Assembly: GCF_013401555.1 (NCBI RefSeq)
Contig: NZ_CP058552.1
Location: 3,410,001-3,474,000 of the forward strand
Direction of reading: 5' to 3'
DNA length: 64,000 bases
Source of the DNA: Paenibacillus sp. E222
Lineage (GTDB): Bacteria; Bacillota; Bacilli; Paenibacillales; Paenibacillaceae
The stretch's first letter is position 1. Each line of letters begins with the position of its first letter. Positions 43,601 through 55,503 of this stretch are shown here, in pieces. The position numbers and the translations under genes are program-made. The notes under the pieces were generated by a model. The model was given only the letters and a program-made list of their open reading frames with translations, had not been told where the DNA came from and did no database searches.

Positions 43601-46276
43601 TTAAGCAATAATTTTGGTCTTCTTGGCATTCTCGGCTGAACGTTTGGTGAGACTGCTGAGTGGACGTTTCAAAGCAAGTGCAACGATGAGACTCAACGCG
43701 ATGAACATGCACAACCACAGAATATCCTTAATGGCAGTGGACCACAGGATGCCCCCGACCGACTCACGCAGCAGGCTGATCGCATACGTGAAGGGCATGA
43801 ACGGATTCAATGCCTGGAAAAAGGACGATGTCATGCTGATCGGGAACGTACCGCCCGAGCTGGAGAACTGGAACACCATGAAGATGATCGCGATCCCTTT
43901 TCCAATATTCCCAAAAACGGACAGCAGGGTGTACGTTATGGTGACAAATACGGCACTCACCAGCATGGCAAACAGGACAAACCACAGTTTATCTGCGACA
44001 TAGGTGCCGAGAATCAAAATATCTCCCAAGCTGACACAGATCGCTTGAAGCAATCCAATCGTTAGAAAAGTGGCAAGACGTCCAAGATACAACTCGTATC
44101 CCCTGAACTTGCCGTCTGGATTCTCAGCTTCGGCACGAAGCAGGGAAATCAGCAGCGTTGAGCCGACCCACAAGGACAGCACGCCATAAAATGGTGACAT
44201 GGCCGATCCATAATTAGGAATCGGGTAAAGCTGCTGTTCCTTGATTTGCACCGGACTTGCTAGGAAAGCACTCTCTTCTTCAATGTCGCCGCGCAAAAGC
44301 TTGGCGAGCTCGGCAAACTGGTTATTGCCTTCGACTTCTCTAAGTTTGTCTGCTGCCTTGCTGATGGCATTTTCCAGCGCTGGCAGATCATCACGTACCA
44401 GCGTGGCAACACGATGTACTCCTTGTTCGACCTCCGGTAGCTGATTTTGTACAAAATCGGATGCCTTGCTTATCTGTTTCTCGGCATTGGGCAGATCGTT
44501 CCGAACAAAATCAGCCGCTTCATTCAGCTTGGTCCCCAGCTTGGGCAGATCGTTTCGTATTAATGAAGACACTGTGTTTAAAGCTTGGATAAAGCCTTCA
44601 CTTTTATTTGCGAGCGTCTCCGATATCTCATGAATCTTAGATTGTATTTGGGGCAGTTCACTCTGGATTTTGGTCAATTCAGTCTGCCCAAACGTAATCC
44701 CTTCTTTGGCTGACGCAAGAATGTCCGCGATATCCGGAATTCGATCTCTTGCTCCCTGTAGTGTATCTGCTGAAGTGGAAAGGATAGACCTCAGCTTATC
44801 CGCACCAGCCGCAAGAGCCGGCGATATTTCGCTCTCGTAGGTGTTCATGATATTGCCAATGCCGCTGCTAATGTCCTTGGAGAGAGCATTTAACTGGGCG
44901 ATGACGTCTGCGGGCGGAGTTGTATTGCGACGCAGAGCATTACTGATAATTCCAGCCAAGCGGACTTGCAACTGAAGTTTATCTGAAATGGTGTTCAGCT
45001 GCGTAATTTTATTAGCAAGTGGATGGCTTGGAAGCAAGTTGTCGATTTTGCCCAGTAGTTCTGCCATACTGTCGACGAGTTTTACCGCAATCCCCAAGCG
45101 GGCAGCGATCCGGTCCAGATCTTCTGCTGTCGGCAGTTTAGTAAGATCCGTATTCTGCAATTGCCCAAATACGTCTGACGCAGCGTTTGCGATTTGCTGC
45201 ACCAGCAGCAGGTTTTGCCGGATCACCGGGCCTATAGCCTGAAACGCTTCTTCACTGGAATCCACAAACTGATTCAAGCCTTCGGCCAGCTCAATCCCGT
45301 TACCAGCGATTTGGGATACTTTGTCCAGATCTTGCTCTGCGTCCGTTACGATAGAGAGAGCCTTGTCGGTTTTATCCAGGGCCGTTTGGATGACACCTGA
45401 TACCTGACCAAAGTTTGCATCCACTTCGTGAATGCGTTCTACGGCTTTTTGAATATCGGGAATCCGCCCCTGAATAGCCAACACCTCGGATGCTGCGTCA
45501 TTAATTTGTGGCCAATACTCCTGCACCTTGAGCACATACTGTGCGGCTTCATTGATTTCCGGCAGCTTTTTTTCGATCTCTACGATCTTTTGAGCATCTT
45601 TTACGATACCAGGCATGGCTTTTTCTACTTCCAGTACCTTTTGACCTGCAGCTTGTATCGCCGGAAGATTTTTCTCCAGCGTGAAAATGCCATTCTCCAT
45701 TTTGCGCAAAGTAGGAAGCTGGGCATTGATCTCAACTCCGGCTTCCTTCAATTTGGTTAGAACAGCCTCACTGACGGCTTCCGTGAAATTTTCATTAATT
45801 TGTGTTGTAATCGCAGATACACCAGAGCCTGTGATTTTTGGAGCGATGGCATTAACCTTCTCGTTAACGGTATAGATTACCTCTGGGCGCTCCAGCTTCC
45901 CGTCAACGATACCTGTAATTTTGGTTGAAAAGTCCCCGGGAATGAGGAGGCTTGCATAATACTCTCCTGTTTGCACACCACGATCAGCCTCAGCCTGGTC
46001 CACAAAAGTCCATCCTAGCTTTTCGTTGTGTTTCAGACTGGACACCAGTTCGTCTCCAATATTAACGTTAGTTCCTGCAACAGTAGCACCCTTGTCCTCG
46101 GTTGTCACCGCAATTTTGATCCCTTGGGTATTACTGTACGGGTCCCATACGGATTTCACGTTGACCCAGTCATATACTCCGGGCAGTAAAATAATAGCTA
46201 CAATTAGAAATATACCTGTGGGAACCTTCAAAATATGTAACCAGTCTGTTTTGTAAACTTGCCAAATGTGACGCAT
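43601..46276 (-). CDS. YhgE/Pip-family membrane protein with internal 17- and 18-residue repeats
   Basis: 891-residue protein of the YhgE/Pip type, with an ABC-2-like membrane part. An N-terminal helix lies at about 18-36, followed by a long extracellular region and about five helices in the last 220 residues (SLWVGSTLLISLL onward). The extracellular part contains six to seven tandem 17-residue repeats of pattern [LMWI]P-x-I from about residue 187, and four 18-residue repeats starting LP near 577-648. Relatives include a phage infection protein and proteins tied to type VII secretion; the function here is unknown. AGGAGGAAG precedes the ATG. It is monocistronic and convergent with the preceding operon. 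Confidence 0.88.
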   Translation of the reverse strand: MRHIWQVYKTDWLHILKVPTGIFLIVAIILLPGVYDWVNVKSVWDPYSNTQGIKIAVTTEDKGATVAGTNVNIGDELVSSLKHNEKLGWTFVDQAEADRGVQTGEYYASLLIPGDFSTKITGIVDGKLERPEVIYTVNEKVNAIAPKITGSGVSAITTQINENFTEAVSEAVLTKLKEAGVEINAQLPTLRKMENGIFTLEKNLPAIQAAGQKVLEVEKAMPGIVKDAQKIVEIEKKLPEINEAAQYVLKVQEYWPQINDAASEVLAIQGRIPDIQKAVERIHEVDANFGQVSGVIQTALDKTDKALSIVTDAEQDLDKVSQIAGNGIELAEGLNQFVDSSEEAFQAIGPVIRQNLLLVQQIANAASDVFGQLQNTDLTKLPTAEDLDRIAARLGIAVKLVDSMAELLGKIDNLLPSHPLANKITQLNTISDKLQLQVRLAGIISNALRRNTTPPADVIAQLNALSKDISSGIGNIMNTYESEISPALAAGADKLRSILSTSADTLQGARDRIPDIADILASAKEGITFGQTELTKIQSELPQIQSKIHEISETLANKSEGFIQALNTVSSLIRNDLPKLGTKLNEAADFVRNDLPNAEKQISKASDFVQNQLPEVEQGVHRVATLVRDDLPALENAISKAADKLREVEGNNQFAELAKLLRGDIEEESAFLASPVQIKEQQLYPIPNYGSAMSPFYGVLSLWVGSTLLISLLRAEAENPDGKFRGYELYLGRLATFLTIGLLQAICVSLGDILILGTYVADKLWFVLFAMLVSAVFVTITYTLLSVFGNIGKGIAIIFMVFQFSSSGGTFPISMTSSFFQALNPFMPFTYAISLLRESVGGILWSTAIKDILWLCMFIALSLIVALALKRPLSSLTKRSAENAKKTKIIA

Positions 46277-46667
46277 AACTTCCTCCTAAATGTAAATAAA
46301 TGTAGGTCTTATCTTATTTCTATGTCGCGTATTTGTAAATCCTTATGTATATCGGCTTTATTGAAGCATCAATGAATTGTTTCATGTTTATAAACTTTAC
46401 CCATTTCACTAGGTACTAATGCAGAGCCTTCATGTATTTCATGTTTCTGGACGTTGAACTCTATAATTAGACTCTGTTCCAACGTTGAATATAGGCAGAG
46501 GATTATTTTGGCTGTAAGATTCTCCGCAATTTCCTATGGATAAATATGCAGAATTATTGTATAATTATGAATAACGAATGAAATGTGATGTGTTTGGATG
46601 TTTTTCAGCCGAACTGCTGATTCTAAGGGGAATACAGTAGGGGAATTTCGCCTGTGATGTTGAGGTG
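46277..46667. other. Intergenic stretch without a recognisable gene
   Basis: These 391 AT-rich bases separate the divergent YhgE/Pip gene and the pyr operon promoter. No frame with a ribosome site and coding character is visible on either strand. It should contain the minus-strand promoter for the YhgE/Pip gene, but no convincing hexamer pair was found. Confidence 0.6.
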
Positions 46668-46696
46668 TTGACAGAGGGTTGTCTTTCTGTCATAAT
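46668..46696 (+). promoter_or_regulatory. Sigma-A promoter of the pyr operon
   Basis: A perfect TTGACA (46668-46673), a 17-base spacer, then CATAAT (46691-46696). It lies just upstream of the PyrR attenuator leader. Confidence 0.8.
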
Positions 46697-46926
46697 TCAT
46701 GAAGACAAACGGACATATTGAGTATAGAACCCTGTGAGGTCCTTCAATATGAACGACATGAATAGCACCTTTAAATCAGTCCCGTGAGACTGGCAAGGTA
46801 ACGTGAACGATACATCGTTTTTTTGCTGCGGCAAATGAAGCGATGCATCCCGAGAGTAAACTTTCTTCAGAGCGGTCTGAAGTTCGGAGACTCCTTGCCA
46901 ATAAACACGGCAAGGAGTCTTTTTTG
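46697..46926 (+). promoter_or_regulatory. PyrR-binding attenuator leader of the pyr operon
   Basis: The leader contains the anti-antiterminator loop AGTCCCGTGAGACTGGCAAG (46778-46797), matching the PyrR target pattern ARUCCNGNGAGGYU with one change. A long intermediate stem follows (GATACATCG with CGATGCATC). The terminator is AGACTCCTTGCC (46888-46899) paired perfectly with GGCAAGGAGTCT (46909-46920) plus a T-run. With UMP or UTP bound, PyrR stabilises the upstream hairpin and the terminator forms, so the operon is shut off when pyrimidines are plentiful. Confidence 0.88.
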
Positions 46927-46954
46927 TTCTCCTCGTCACGGGGCCATGATCTGA

Positions 46955-48456
<1,502 letters not shown>

Positions 48457-48536
48457 CAGGGTCTGGCTGTGGGTCATAGGCTGACGGGACGGAAGTTCTT
48501 ATAGAGCAATGTGAGGGTACACGATAAAGAAAATCA

Positions 48537-48559
48537 TCCGGCTTGCCCGGCAAGCCGGA
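48537..48559 (+). other. Perfect hairpin between pyrB and pyrC
   Basis: TCCGGCTTG (48537-48545) and CAAGCCGGA (48551-48559) are perfectly complementary around CCCGG. It lies 24 bases before the pyrC start without a T-run, so it more likely affects mRNA processing or stability than termination. Confidence 0.5.
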
Positions 48560-48582
48560 CAGAACCGAAGCGGAGGGCAATT

Positions 48583-49887
48583 ATGCTACAGATTATAAAG
48601 AACGCGAACATCTTGAATCAACAAGGGGAACTTGAACGGAAAACGATCATTATAGATGAAGGAAAAATTCAAAAGATCGCTGGAGTGGAAGACGAAGCGG
48701 TATTGAAAGCAGAGCAATCAGCGCATAGCGTAACGGATGCTTCAGGCAAACTGGTCATTCCCGGTTTGATTGATATGCACGTGCATCTGCGTGAACCTGG
48801 ATTCGAGCATAAAGAGACGATCGAGACGGGTGCCCGTTCGGCAGCACAAGGCGGTTTTACAACGATTGCATGTATGCCGAACACAAGACCGGTAACCGAC
48901 AGCGCGGATGTCGTTAAGCTGGTTTTGGATAAAGCCAAAGAAGCCGACCTGGTAAAAGTACTGCCTTATGCAGCTATTACGAAGAACGAGCTTGGACGTG
49001 AGCTTACGGATTTCGCCGCATTGAAAGAAGCGGGTGCGATTGGATTCACGGATGATGGTGTGGGCGTTCAAAACGCTCAAATGATGAAAGATGCCATGAG
49101 CCTCGCAGCAAGCATGGATATGCCAGTCATCGCTCACTGCGAAGACGACTCATTGGTAGTTGGCGGATATGTGACAGAAGGCGAGTTTTCGAAGCGTCAG
49201 GGTATCAAAGGTATCCCGAATGAATCCGAGGCCATCCACGTAGGCCGGGATATCCTGCTTGCAGAAGCAACGGGAGTTCACTACCATGTCTGCCACGTAA
49301 GTACGGAGCAGTCGGTTCGCTTGATTCGCCTGGCAAAGTCCATCGGTATTAAAGTAACTGCTGAGGTATGTCCGCACCATCTGGTATTGTCGGATGAAGA
49401 TATTCCGGGCATGGATGCCAACTGGAAGATGAACCCGCCTCTTCGCTCACCACGCGATGTGCAAGCTTGTATCGAAGGTTTGCTGGACGGAACGCTGGAC
49501 ATGATCGTTACCGATCACGCCCCGCATAGCGAAGAAGAGAAAGCAAAAGGCATGGAGCTGGCACCATTCGGCATCGTTGGATTCGAAACAGCCTTCCCGC
49601 TGCTGTACACGAAGTTTGTGGAAACAGGGCTTTGGAGCCTGGACTTCCTCGTGAAACGCATGACAGCTGATCCGGCTCGGGTATTCCGGCTGGATACTGG
49701 CAAGCTGGAAGAGGGAGCACCAGCGGATATCACGATGATTGACCTGAACGAGGAAAAAGCGGTTGATCCTGCAACGTTCGCAACCAAAGGAAGAAACACT
49801 CCATTCACAGGCTGGAAGTTAAAAGGATGGCCGGTACAGACATGGGTGGACGGGAAAAGCGTGTGGAACAACACGGTACAACAGTAA
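48583..49887 (+). CDS. pyrC: Dihydroorotase
   Basis: Zinc amidohydrolase that closes carbamoyl aspartate to dihydroorotate. The 434-residue protein has the metal motif DMHVHLREPGFEHKET near 59-74, further metal ligands in HCEDD and HVST, and the catalytic TDHAPHS. The ATG at 48583 follows GGAGGG and begins the conserved MLQIIKNANILN. The longer frame from 48511 would run through the pyrB-pyrC hairpin. Confidence 0.95.
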   Translation: MLQIIKNANILNQQGELERKTIIIDEGKIQKIAGVEDEAVLKAEQSAHSVTDASGKLVIPGLIDMHVHLREPGFEHKETIETGARSAAQGGFTTIACMPNTRPVTDSADVVKLVLDKAKEADLVKVLPYAAITKNELGRELTDFAALKEAGAIGFTDDGVGVQNAQMMKDAMSLAASMDMPVIAHCEDDSLVVGGYVTEGEFSKRQGIKGIPNESEAIHVGRDILLAEATGVHYHVCHVSTEQSVRLIRLAKSIGIKVTAEVCPHHLVLSDEDIPGMDANWKMNPPLRSPRDVQACIEGLLDGTLDMIVTDHAPHSEEEKAKGMELAPFGIVGFETAFPLLYTKFVETGLWSLDFLVKRMTADPARVFRLDTGKLEEGAPADITMIDLNEEKAVDPATFATKGRNTPFTGWKLKGWPVQTWVDGKSVWNNTVQQ

Positions 49888-50003
49888 ATCAGTAACTTAT
49901 TAGATCAATAAATCAATAAACTTTACCTCTTTAATTCTTTTAAAACAACAAGGCTTTATAACTCTAAATCTACAACCTATGCAAAACAACATCTTTAAAA
50001 CTA

Positions 50004-50028
50004 ACTCGAGGCAAACCATGCCGAGAGT
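50004..50028 (+). other. Hairpin with tandem G-A mismatches, pyrC-carA gap
   Basis: ACTC-GA-GGCA (50004-50013) faces TGCC-GA-GAGT (50019-50028) around an AACCA loop. Two Watson-Crick helices are split by facing GA/GA steps, a pattern that often forms sheared G-A pairs in structured RNAs. Confidence 0.45.
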
Positions 50029-50050
50029 CAAACATACGAAACAAAGAAAA

Positions 50051-50260
50051 GTTGAATAATGCTTTTGAACATGGACACCAACGTAACTGTGGAGTGGGCA
50101 GAAAGAACCCGAAGAAGCAAAGCGTTCGCCTTTATCACCGGATTACTCCATTTGAAGAATGGGATCAAAGTAATCCGGGGATAACAGCGATCAAAGGGTT
50201 TTCTGCCCACGGAGCCGCACCAAACGTAACGTCCCCCATGTTCAACTCAAAGTATTCAAC
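50051..50260. ncRNA. 210-base nested palindrome upstream of carA; RNA element or MITE-like insert
   Basis: The two arms are inverted copies over nearly their whole length. The paired blocks, from outside in, are GTTGAAT (50051-50057)/ATTCAAC (50254-50260); TTGAACATGG (50065-50074)/CCATGTTCAA (50236-50245); TGGGCAGAA-AG-AACCC (50095-50110)/GGGTTTTCTGCCCA (50196-50209); and TTATCACCGGATTAC (50132-50146)/GTAATCCGGGGATAA (50170-50184). The apex is CCATTTGAAGAATGG. An open frame of 76 codons crosses it but looks accidental. The pyrC-carA gap of 401 bases is otherwise empty apart from the hairpin at 50004-50028. Function unknown. Confidence 0.6.
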
Positions 50261-50288
50261 GTTGATAAACACAGAGGAGTGAAATGGG

Positions 50289-51431
50289 ATGCAGGCACAG
50301 GCAAGATTATTGTTGGAAGACGGCACACTGTTCACCGGGAAAGCATTCGGTGCTGAAGGTGAAACAACAGGTGAGGTCGTTTTTAATACGGGAATTACAG
50401 GCTATCAAGAGGTGCTTTCGGATCCTTCTTATTGCGGTCAAATCGTAACCATGACGTATCCACTGATTGGTAACTACGGCATTACGCGTGACGACTTCGA
50501 GTCGATTCGTCCGTTCGTACACGGTTTTGTGGTACGTCGTCATGAGCCGACGCCAAGTAACTGGCGTGCGGAATACAGCGTAGACGATTTGCTTAAAGAG
50601 TATGGCATCGTAGGGATCAGCGAGATTGATACACGGATGCTGACTCGCCGGATTCGTCACCACGGCACAATGAAAGGAATTCTCACAACAGGATCGAAAC
50701 CTGTGGAAGAGTTGCTGGAGATGATGGGAGACACCAGCATCGCTGAGCTGCGTAACCAGGTTCCTATGACTTCTACTCAACATGTTTACAACAGCCCGGG
50801 AACGGCTGAACGCATTGTATTGGTTGACTACGGTGCAAAAACAGGGATTTTGCGTGAACTCAGCAAACGTAACTGTGACGTTGTCGTAGTTCCGCATGAT
50901 GTAACAGCGGACGAAATCCGCCGCATGAACCCGGATGGTATTCAGCTGTCCAACGGCCCTGGGGACCCGAAAGACGTTCCTCACGCAGTTAAAATGATCA
51001 GTGAACTGCTCGGCGAATTTCCGATCTTCGGAATCTGCCTGGGTCACCAACTGTTCGCACTTGCAGCAGGAGCCGATACAGAGAAACTCAAGTTTGGACA
51101 CCGCGGCGGAAACCACCCGGTTAAAGAACTGGAGAGCGGACGTTGCTTCATCACATCCCAGAACCACGGTTACACTGTTAATGAAGAATCCGTGAAAAAT
51201 ACGGACCTTGAAGTGACACATATCAACAATAATGATAAGACCATCGAAGGTCTGAAACATAAAACATTCCCGGCGTTTTCGGTTCAGTACCACCCGGAAG
51301 CAGCGCCAGGACCATATGATAACAGCTATCTGTTCGACCGCTTTATCGAGATGATTCGGGAGCACAAGATTACTCACCCGCAACAGCCGCGTCAAGCCGT
51401 ACTGGCAGCCGCAGTGAAAGGAGCACAATAA
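50289..51431 (+). CDS. carA: Carbamoyl-phosphate synthase small subunit (glutaminase)
   Basis: Releases ammonia from glutamine for carbamoyl phosphate synthesis by CarB. The 380-residue protein joins an N-terminal CPSase domain to a class I glutamine amidotransferase with the catalytic cysteine in FGICLGHQL (Cys250) and the His/Glu pair in [16 protein letters not shown] precedes the ATG. Its position in the pyr operon marks it as the pyrimidine enzyme (pyrAA in B. subtilis). Confidence 0.96.
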   Translation: MQAQARLLLEDGTLFTGKAFGAEGETTGEVVFNTGITGYQEVLSDPSYCGQIVTMTYPLIGNYGITRDDFESIRPFVHGFVVRRHEPTPSNWRAEYSVDDLLKEYGIVGISEIDTRMLTRRIRHHGTMKGILTTGSKPVEELLEMMGDTSIAELRNQVPMTSTQHVYNSPGTAERIVLVDYGAKTGILRELSKRNCDVVVVPHDVTADEIRRMNPDGIQLSNGPGDPKDVPHAVKMISELLGEFPIFGICLGHQLFALAAGADTEKLKFGHRGGNHPVKELESGRCFITSQNHGYTVNEESVKNTDLEVTHINNNDKTIEGLKHKTFPAFSVQYHPEAAPGPYDNSYLFDRFIEMIREHKITHPQQPRQAVLAAAVKGAQ

Positions 51432-51432
51432 C

Positions 51433-54400
51433 ATGCCGATTAACAAAGATCTCAAAAAAATCCTGGTGATTGGTTCAGGTCCAATCGTCATCGGTCAAGC
51501 GGCCGAGTTCGACTATGCCGGTACACAAGCATGCCAGGCACTGAAAGAAGAAGGCGTGGAAGTTGTACTCATCAACAGCAACCCGGCTACGATTATGACG
51601 GATACCAACATGGCTGACAAAGTATATATCGAGCCAATCACACTGGATTTTGTAACGCAAATTATTCGCCAGGAACGTCCAGACGGTTTGCTGCCTACCC
51701 TTGGCGGTCAAACGGGTCTGAACATGGCTGTAGAACTGGCACGTGCCGGCGTCCTTGAACGTGAGAATGTCAAATTGCTTGGAACACAGCTCACATCCAT
51801 TGAGAAAGCGGAAGACCGTGACTTGTTCCGTGATCTGATGCGCGAACTGGAGCAGCCTGTGCCTGAGAGTGTCATCGTAACAACACTTGAGGAATCACTT
51901 GATTTTGCGAATGAGATTGGTTATCCAATCATCGTCCGTCCAGCCTACACGCTCGGCGGAACAGGCGGCGGGATCTGTGCCAACGAAGAAGAGCTGCGCG
52001 AGACAGTTGTAGCAGGTATTCGTTATAGCCCGATCGGTCAATGTTTGGTCGAGAAGAGCATCGCAGGCATGAAGGAAGTCGAGTATGAGGTTATGCGTGA
52101 CAAAAACGATAACTGTATCGTAGTCTGCAACATGGAAAACTTTGACCCGGTAGGTGTTCATACAGGTGACAGTATCGTTGTGGCACCAAGCCAGACGTTG
52201 TCTGACCGTGAATATCAAATGCTGCGCTCAGCTTCCCTGAAAATCATCCGTGCCCTCAACATCGAAGGTGGATGTAACGTACAGTTTGCGCTTGATCCAC
52301 ACAGCTTCCAATACTATGTTATCGAAGTTAACCCACGGGTAAGCCGCTCTTCGGCACTAGCTTCCAAAGCAACGGGCTATCCAATTGCCAAGATGGCTGC
52401 CAAAATTGCCATGGGTTACACACTGGACGAAATCGTGAACCCGGTAACGGGCCAAACGTATGCATGCTTTGAGCCAACACTGGACTATATCGTGTGCAAA
52501 ATCCCACGCTGGCCGTTCGACAAGTTTATCTCGGCAAACCGCAAACTGGGTACACAGATGAAAGCGACAGGCGAAGTTATGGCGATTGGCCGGACATTCG
52601 AAGAGTCGATTCATAAAGCTGTACGTTCCCTGGAAATCGGCGTACACCGTCTGTATCTGAAAGATGCCGAAACACTGGATGAAGAAACGCTGAACGAGCG
52701 TTTGGTCAAAGCCGACGATGAGCGTATCTTCCTGCTTGCTGAAGCCTTCCGTAGAGGTTATACATTGCAACAGCTTCAGGATCTGACGAAGATTGACTGG
52801 TGGTTCCTGGATAAACTCGAAGGGCTGATTCGCTTCGAAGATCGCATTCGCGAGGAATCCGAATTGTCCTCCGAAACTCTCTATCAAGCGAAGCGTCTTG
52901 GCTTCACAGACCGTGCTATTGCTGAGCTGCGTGCTGAAGGTCAACCAGGAGGTACGCTAACGAAAGAAGCTGAAGTCAGAGCACGTCGTGAAGAGGAAAA
53001 CCTTCGCCCAGTCTACAAAATGGTAGATACATGCGCAGCTGAATTTGAAGCAACAACGCCATATTACTACTCTACTTACGAAACTGAGAATGAAGTCATT
53101 CCTTCAGATAAGAAAAAAGTAGTTGTACTTGGTTCGGGTCCAATCCGGATCGGTCAAGGGATTGAGTTTGACTACTCGACAGTACACGCAGTATGGGCTC
53201 TGCAAAAAGCAGGCTATGAAGCAGTTATCATCAATAACAACCCGGAGACCGTGTCTACGGACTTTAATACATCGGATCGCTTGTACTTTGAACCTCTGTT
53301 CTTCGAAGATGTCATGAACGTTATCGAACAAGAACAGCCTGTAGGGGTTATCGTACAGTTTGGTGGTCAAACGGCAATCAACCTGGCAGCACCACTGCGT
53401 GCCGCTGGTGTAACGATTCTCGGAACAGATCTGGAAAACATTGATGAGGCAGAGGATCGCAAGAAGTTCGAGCATTTGCTCTCCCGTCTGGAAATTGCAC
53501 AACCAAAAGGCAAAACAGTCATTTCGGTAGATGATGCAGTTGAAACGGCTCAAAGTCTGGGCTACCCGGTACTGGTTCGTCCTTCCTATGTACTCGGCGG
53601 TCGTGCGATGGAGATTGTATACTCCGATGCAGAATTGCTGACATATATGGAGCAGGCGGTTAAAATCAATCCGGAGCATCCGGTCCTGATCGATCGTTAC
53701 ATGATGGGTAAAGAGGTTGAGGTTGACGCGATCTGTGATGGTGAAACGGTATTGATTCCGGGCATCATGGAGCATATCGAGCGCGCAGGTGTTCACTCCG
53801 GTGACTCCATCGCGGTTTATCCGCCACAGCACCTGTCCCAGGATCTGAAAGAGAAAATTGTAGAGATTACAATCAAGATTGCAAAAGAACTGAAAACGAT
53901 CGGTTTGGTTAACATCCAGTTTGTTATCCATGAGGGTCAAGTGTACATCATCGAGGTGAACCCGCGTTCATCCCGTACAGTTCCTTTCTTGAGCAAAGTA
54001 ACCAACATTCCGATGGCGAACCTGGCAACACAAGCCATTCTGGGTGTGAAGCTGAAAGACCTCGGATATGTCGACGGTCTATGGCCTGAATCGGATCATG
54101 TTTCCGTCAAAGTTCCGGTCTTCTCCTTCGCGAAGCTGCGTCGTGTGGAACCAACGCTTGGACCTGAGATGAAATCCACAGGTGAGGTTATGGGTCGTGA
54201 CCCGAATTACGCCAAAGCGTTGTTCAAAGGTCTTATCGGTGCAGGCATGAAGATCCCGGCCACCGGAGCAATCGTGGTAACGGTAGCGGACAAAGACAAA
54301 GAGGAAGCTGTTCCACTGCTTGAAGGTTTCTATAGACTGGGATACAAAATCATGGCTACCGGAGGCACGGCAGCTGCGCTTGAAGCAGCGAACATTCCGG

Positions 54401-54651
54401 TGACGACGGTGAACAAATTAAGTGAAGGTTCGCCGAACATTCTCGATATGATTCGCAGCGGCGAAGCAAACTTTGTGTTCAACACGCTGACCAAAGGCAA
54501 AACTCCGCAGCGTGACGGATTCCGTATTCGTCGTGAGGCGGTAGAGAACGGTATTGTATGTATGACTTCACTGGATACGATCCGTGCCCTGTTGATCATG
54601 CTGCAAACGATCAACTTCTCCTCTGAGGCTATGCCAGCACTTGTAAAATAA
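51433..54651 (+). CDS. carB: Carbamoyl-phosphate synthase large subunit
   Basis: Makes carbamoyl phosphate from bicarbonate, ammonia and two ATP. The 1072-residue protein has the expected duplicated layout. Each half opens with a [22 protein letters not shown] loop and carries an ATP-grasp domain (TLGGTGGGI in the first, VLGGRAMEI in the second). The C-terminal MGS-like allosteric domain, about residues 935-1072, includes [15 protein letters not shown]. It begins two bases after carA. It is the pyrAB gene of the operon. Confidence 0.97.
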   Translation: MPINKDLKKILVIGSGPIVIGQAAEFDYAGTQACQALKEEGVEVVLINSNPATIMTDTNMADKVYIEPITLDFVTQIIRQERPDGLLPTLGGQTGLNMAVELARAGVLERENVKLLGTQLTSIEKAEDRDLFRDLMRELEQPVPESVIVTTLEESLDFANEIGYPIIVRPAYTLGGTGGGICANEEELRETVVAGIRYSPIGQCLVEKSIAGMKEVEYEVMRDKNDNCIVVCNMENFDPVGVHTGDSIVVAPSQTLSDREYQMLRSASLKIIRALNIEGGCNVQFALDPHSFQYYVIEVNPRVSRSSALASKATGYPIAKMAAKIAMGYTLDEIVNPVTGQTYACFEPTLDYIVCKIPRWPFDKFISANRKLGTQMKATGEVMAIGRTFEESIHKAVRSLEIGVHRLYLKDAETLDEETLNERLVKADDERIFLLAEAFRRGYTLQQLQDLTKIDWWFLDKLEGLIRFEDRIREESELSSETLYQAKRLGFTDRAIAELRAEGQPGGTLTKEAEVRARREEENLRPVYKMVDTCAAEFEATTPYYYSTYETENEVIPSDKKKVVVLGSGPIRIGQGIEFDYSTVHAVWALQKAGYEAVIINNNPETVSTDFNTSDRLYFEPLFFEDVMNVIEQEQPVGVIVQFGGQTAINLAAPLRAAGVTILGTDLENIDEAEDRKKFEHLLSRLEIAQPKGKTVISVDDAVETAQSLGYPVLVRPSYVLGGRAMEIVYSDAELLTYMEQAVKINPEHPVLIDRYMMGKEVEVDAICDGETVLIPGIMEHIERAGVHSGDSIAVYPPQHLSQDLKEKIVEITIKIAKELKTIGLVNIQFVIHEGQVYIIEVNPRSSRTVPFLSKVTNIPMANLATQAILGVKLKDLGYVDGLWPESDHVSVKVPVFSFAKLRRVEPTLGPEMKSTGEVMGRDPNYAKALFKGLIGAGMKIPATGAIVVTVADKDKEEAVPLLEGFYRLGYKIMATGGTAAALEAANIPVTTVNKLSEGSPNILDMIRSGEANFVFNTLTKGKTPQRDGFRIRREAVENGIVCMTSLDTIRALLIMLQTINFSSEAMPALVK

Positions 54652-54673
54652 ATAAGACGATTTGTCACTGATC

Positions 54674-54713
54674 AAGGACATCAGTCAGCCTTCGGGCTGG
54701 CGGGATGTCCTTT
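54674..54713 (+). other. Hairpin between carB and pyrF
   Basis: AAGGACATC...CAGCC-TTCG-GGCTG...GATGTCCTTT forms a two-part stem with a UUCG tetraloop. A short TTTATAT follows. It could be a weak attenuator or an mRNA processing structure at the point where pyrK and pyrD would lie in B. subtilis. Confidence 0.5.
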
Positions 54714-54762
54714 ATATCGGGCAAAAACGGAAAAATCAAGCTTTTGGAAGGAGCGCTGGAAT

Positions 54763-55503
54763 ATGAATCACCCGAATTTCAACGAAATGGCTGGCCGTCT
54801 GATGGTGGCACTCGATTATCCCGGAGCAGAGCAAGCACAGAAATTGGTACAAGCCTTAGAAGGCATTCCATGTTATCTGAAGGTGGGCATGCAGCTCTTT
54901 TACGCCGCTGGCCCGGACTTCATTCGCGAGCTGAAATCGAAGGGATACTCGGTATTCCTTGATGTGAAAATGCATGATATTCCAAACACGGTCCGTGGGG
55001 GTGCTGAAAGCATCACCCGATTGGGTGTGGACATGTTTAATGTGCATGCAGCTGGAGGTACAAGCATGATGCGTGCCGCCCGTGAAGGTGCAGAGGCGGC
55101 TCTGGCTGCTGATCCTTCTCTTCGCAGACCTGAGATTATTGCGGTTACCCAGCTGACCAGTACAAGTCAGGAAACGATGAATACCGAGATCGGCATCCAG
55201 GGCAGCGTTGAGGCAGCAGTAGTCCGTTATGCAGGACTGGCTCGTGAGGCAGGTCTCGATGGCGTCGTTGCTTCCCCGCTGGAAGTACCGGCAATCCGCG
55301 CAGCCTGTGGCAGTGATTTTCACACGGTCACACCCGGCATCCGCCCAGCAGGAAGCGGCCTGGGAGACCAGACTCGTGTCCTGACGCCGGGTGAAGCTAT
55401 TGCCAGAGGCAGCCATTACATCGTTGTAGGTAGACCAATTACAGGCGCTCCCCATCCGCGTGAAGCGGCAGAAACCATTTTGAAGGAGATGTTGAACGCA
55501 TGA
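54763..55503 (+). CDS. pyrF: Orotidine-5'-phosphate decarboxylase
   Basis: Decarboxylates OMP to UMP. The 246-residue TIM-barrel protein has [12 protein letters not shown] near the N-terminus and the catalytic Asp/Lys array [13 protein letters not shown] near 65-77. [11 protein letters not shown] and the phosphate-binding VVGRPITGA lie near the C-terminus. GGAAGGAGC lies before the ATG. It overlaps pyrE by four bases. Confidence 0.96.
   Translation: MNHPNFNEMAGRLMVALDYPGAEQAQKLVQALEGIPCYLKVGMQLFYAAGPDFIRELKSKGYSVFLDVKMHDIPNTVRGGAESITRLGVDMFNVHAAGGTSMMRAAREGAEAALAADPSLRRPEIIAVTQLTSTSQETMNTEIGIQGSVEAAVVRYAGLAREAGLDGVVASPLEVPAIRAACGSDFHTVTPGIRPAGSGLGDQTRVLTPGEAIARGSHYIVVGRPITGAPHPREAAETILKEMLNA

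Noticed and set aside
50051..50260. 6S RNA
   Set aside because: The shape is loosely similar, but there is no terminator, no matching sequence that I recall, and it lies inside an operon.
50052..50282. 76-codon frame across the pyrC-carA palindrome
   Set aside because: It runs through both arms of the inverted repeat, has no good ribosome site and no recognisable protein features.
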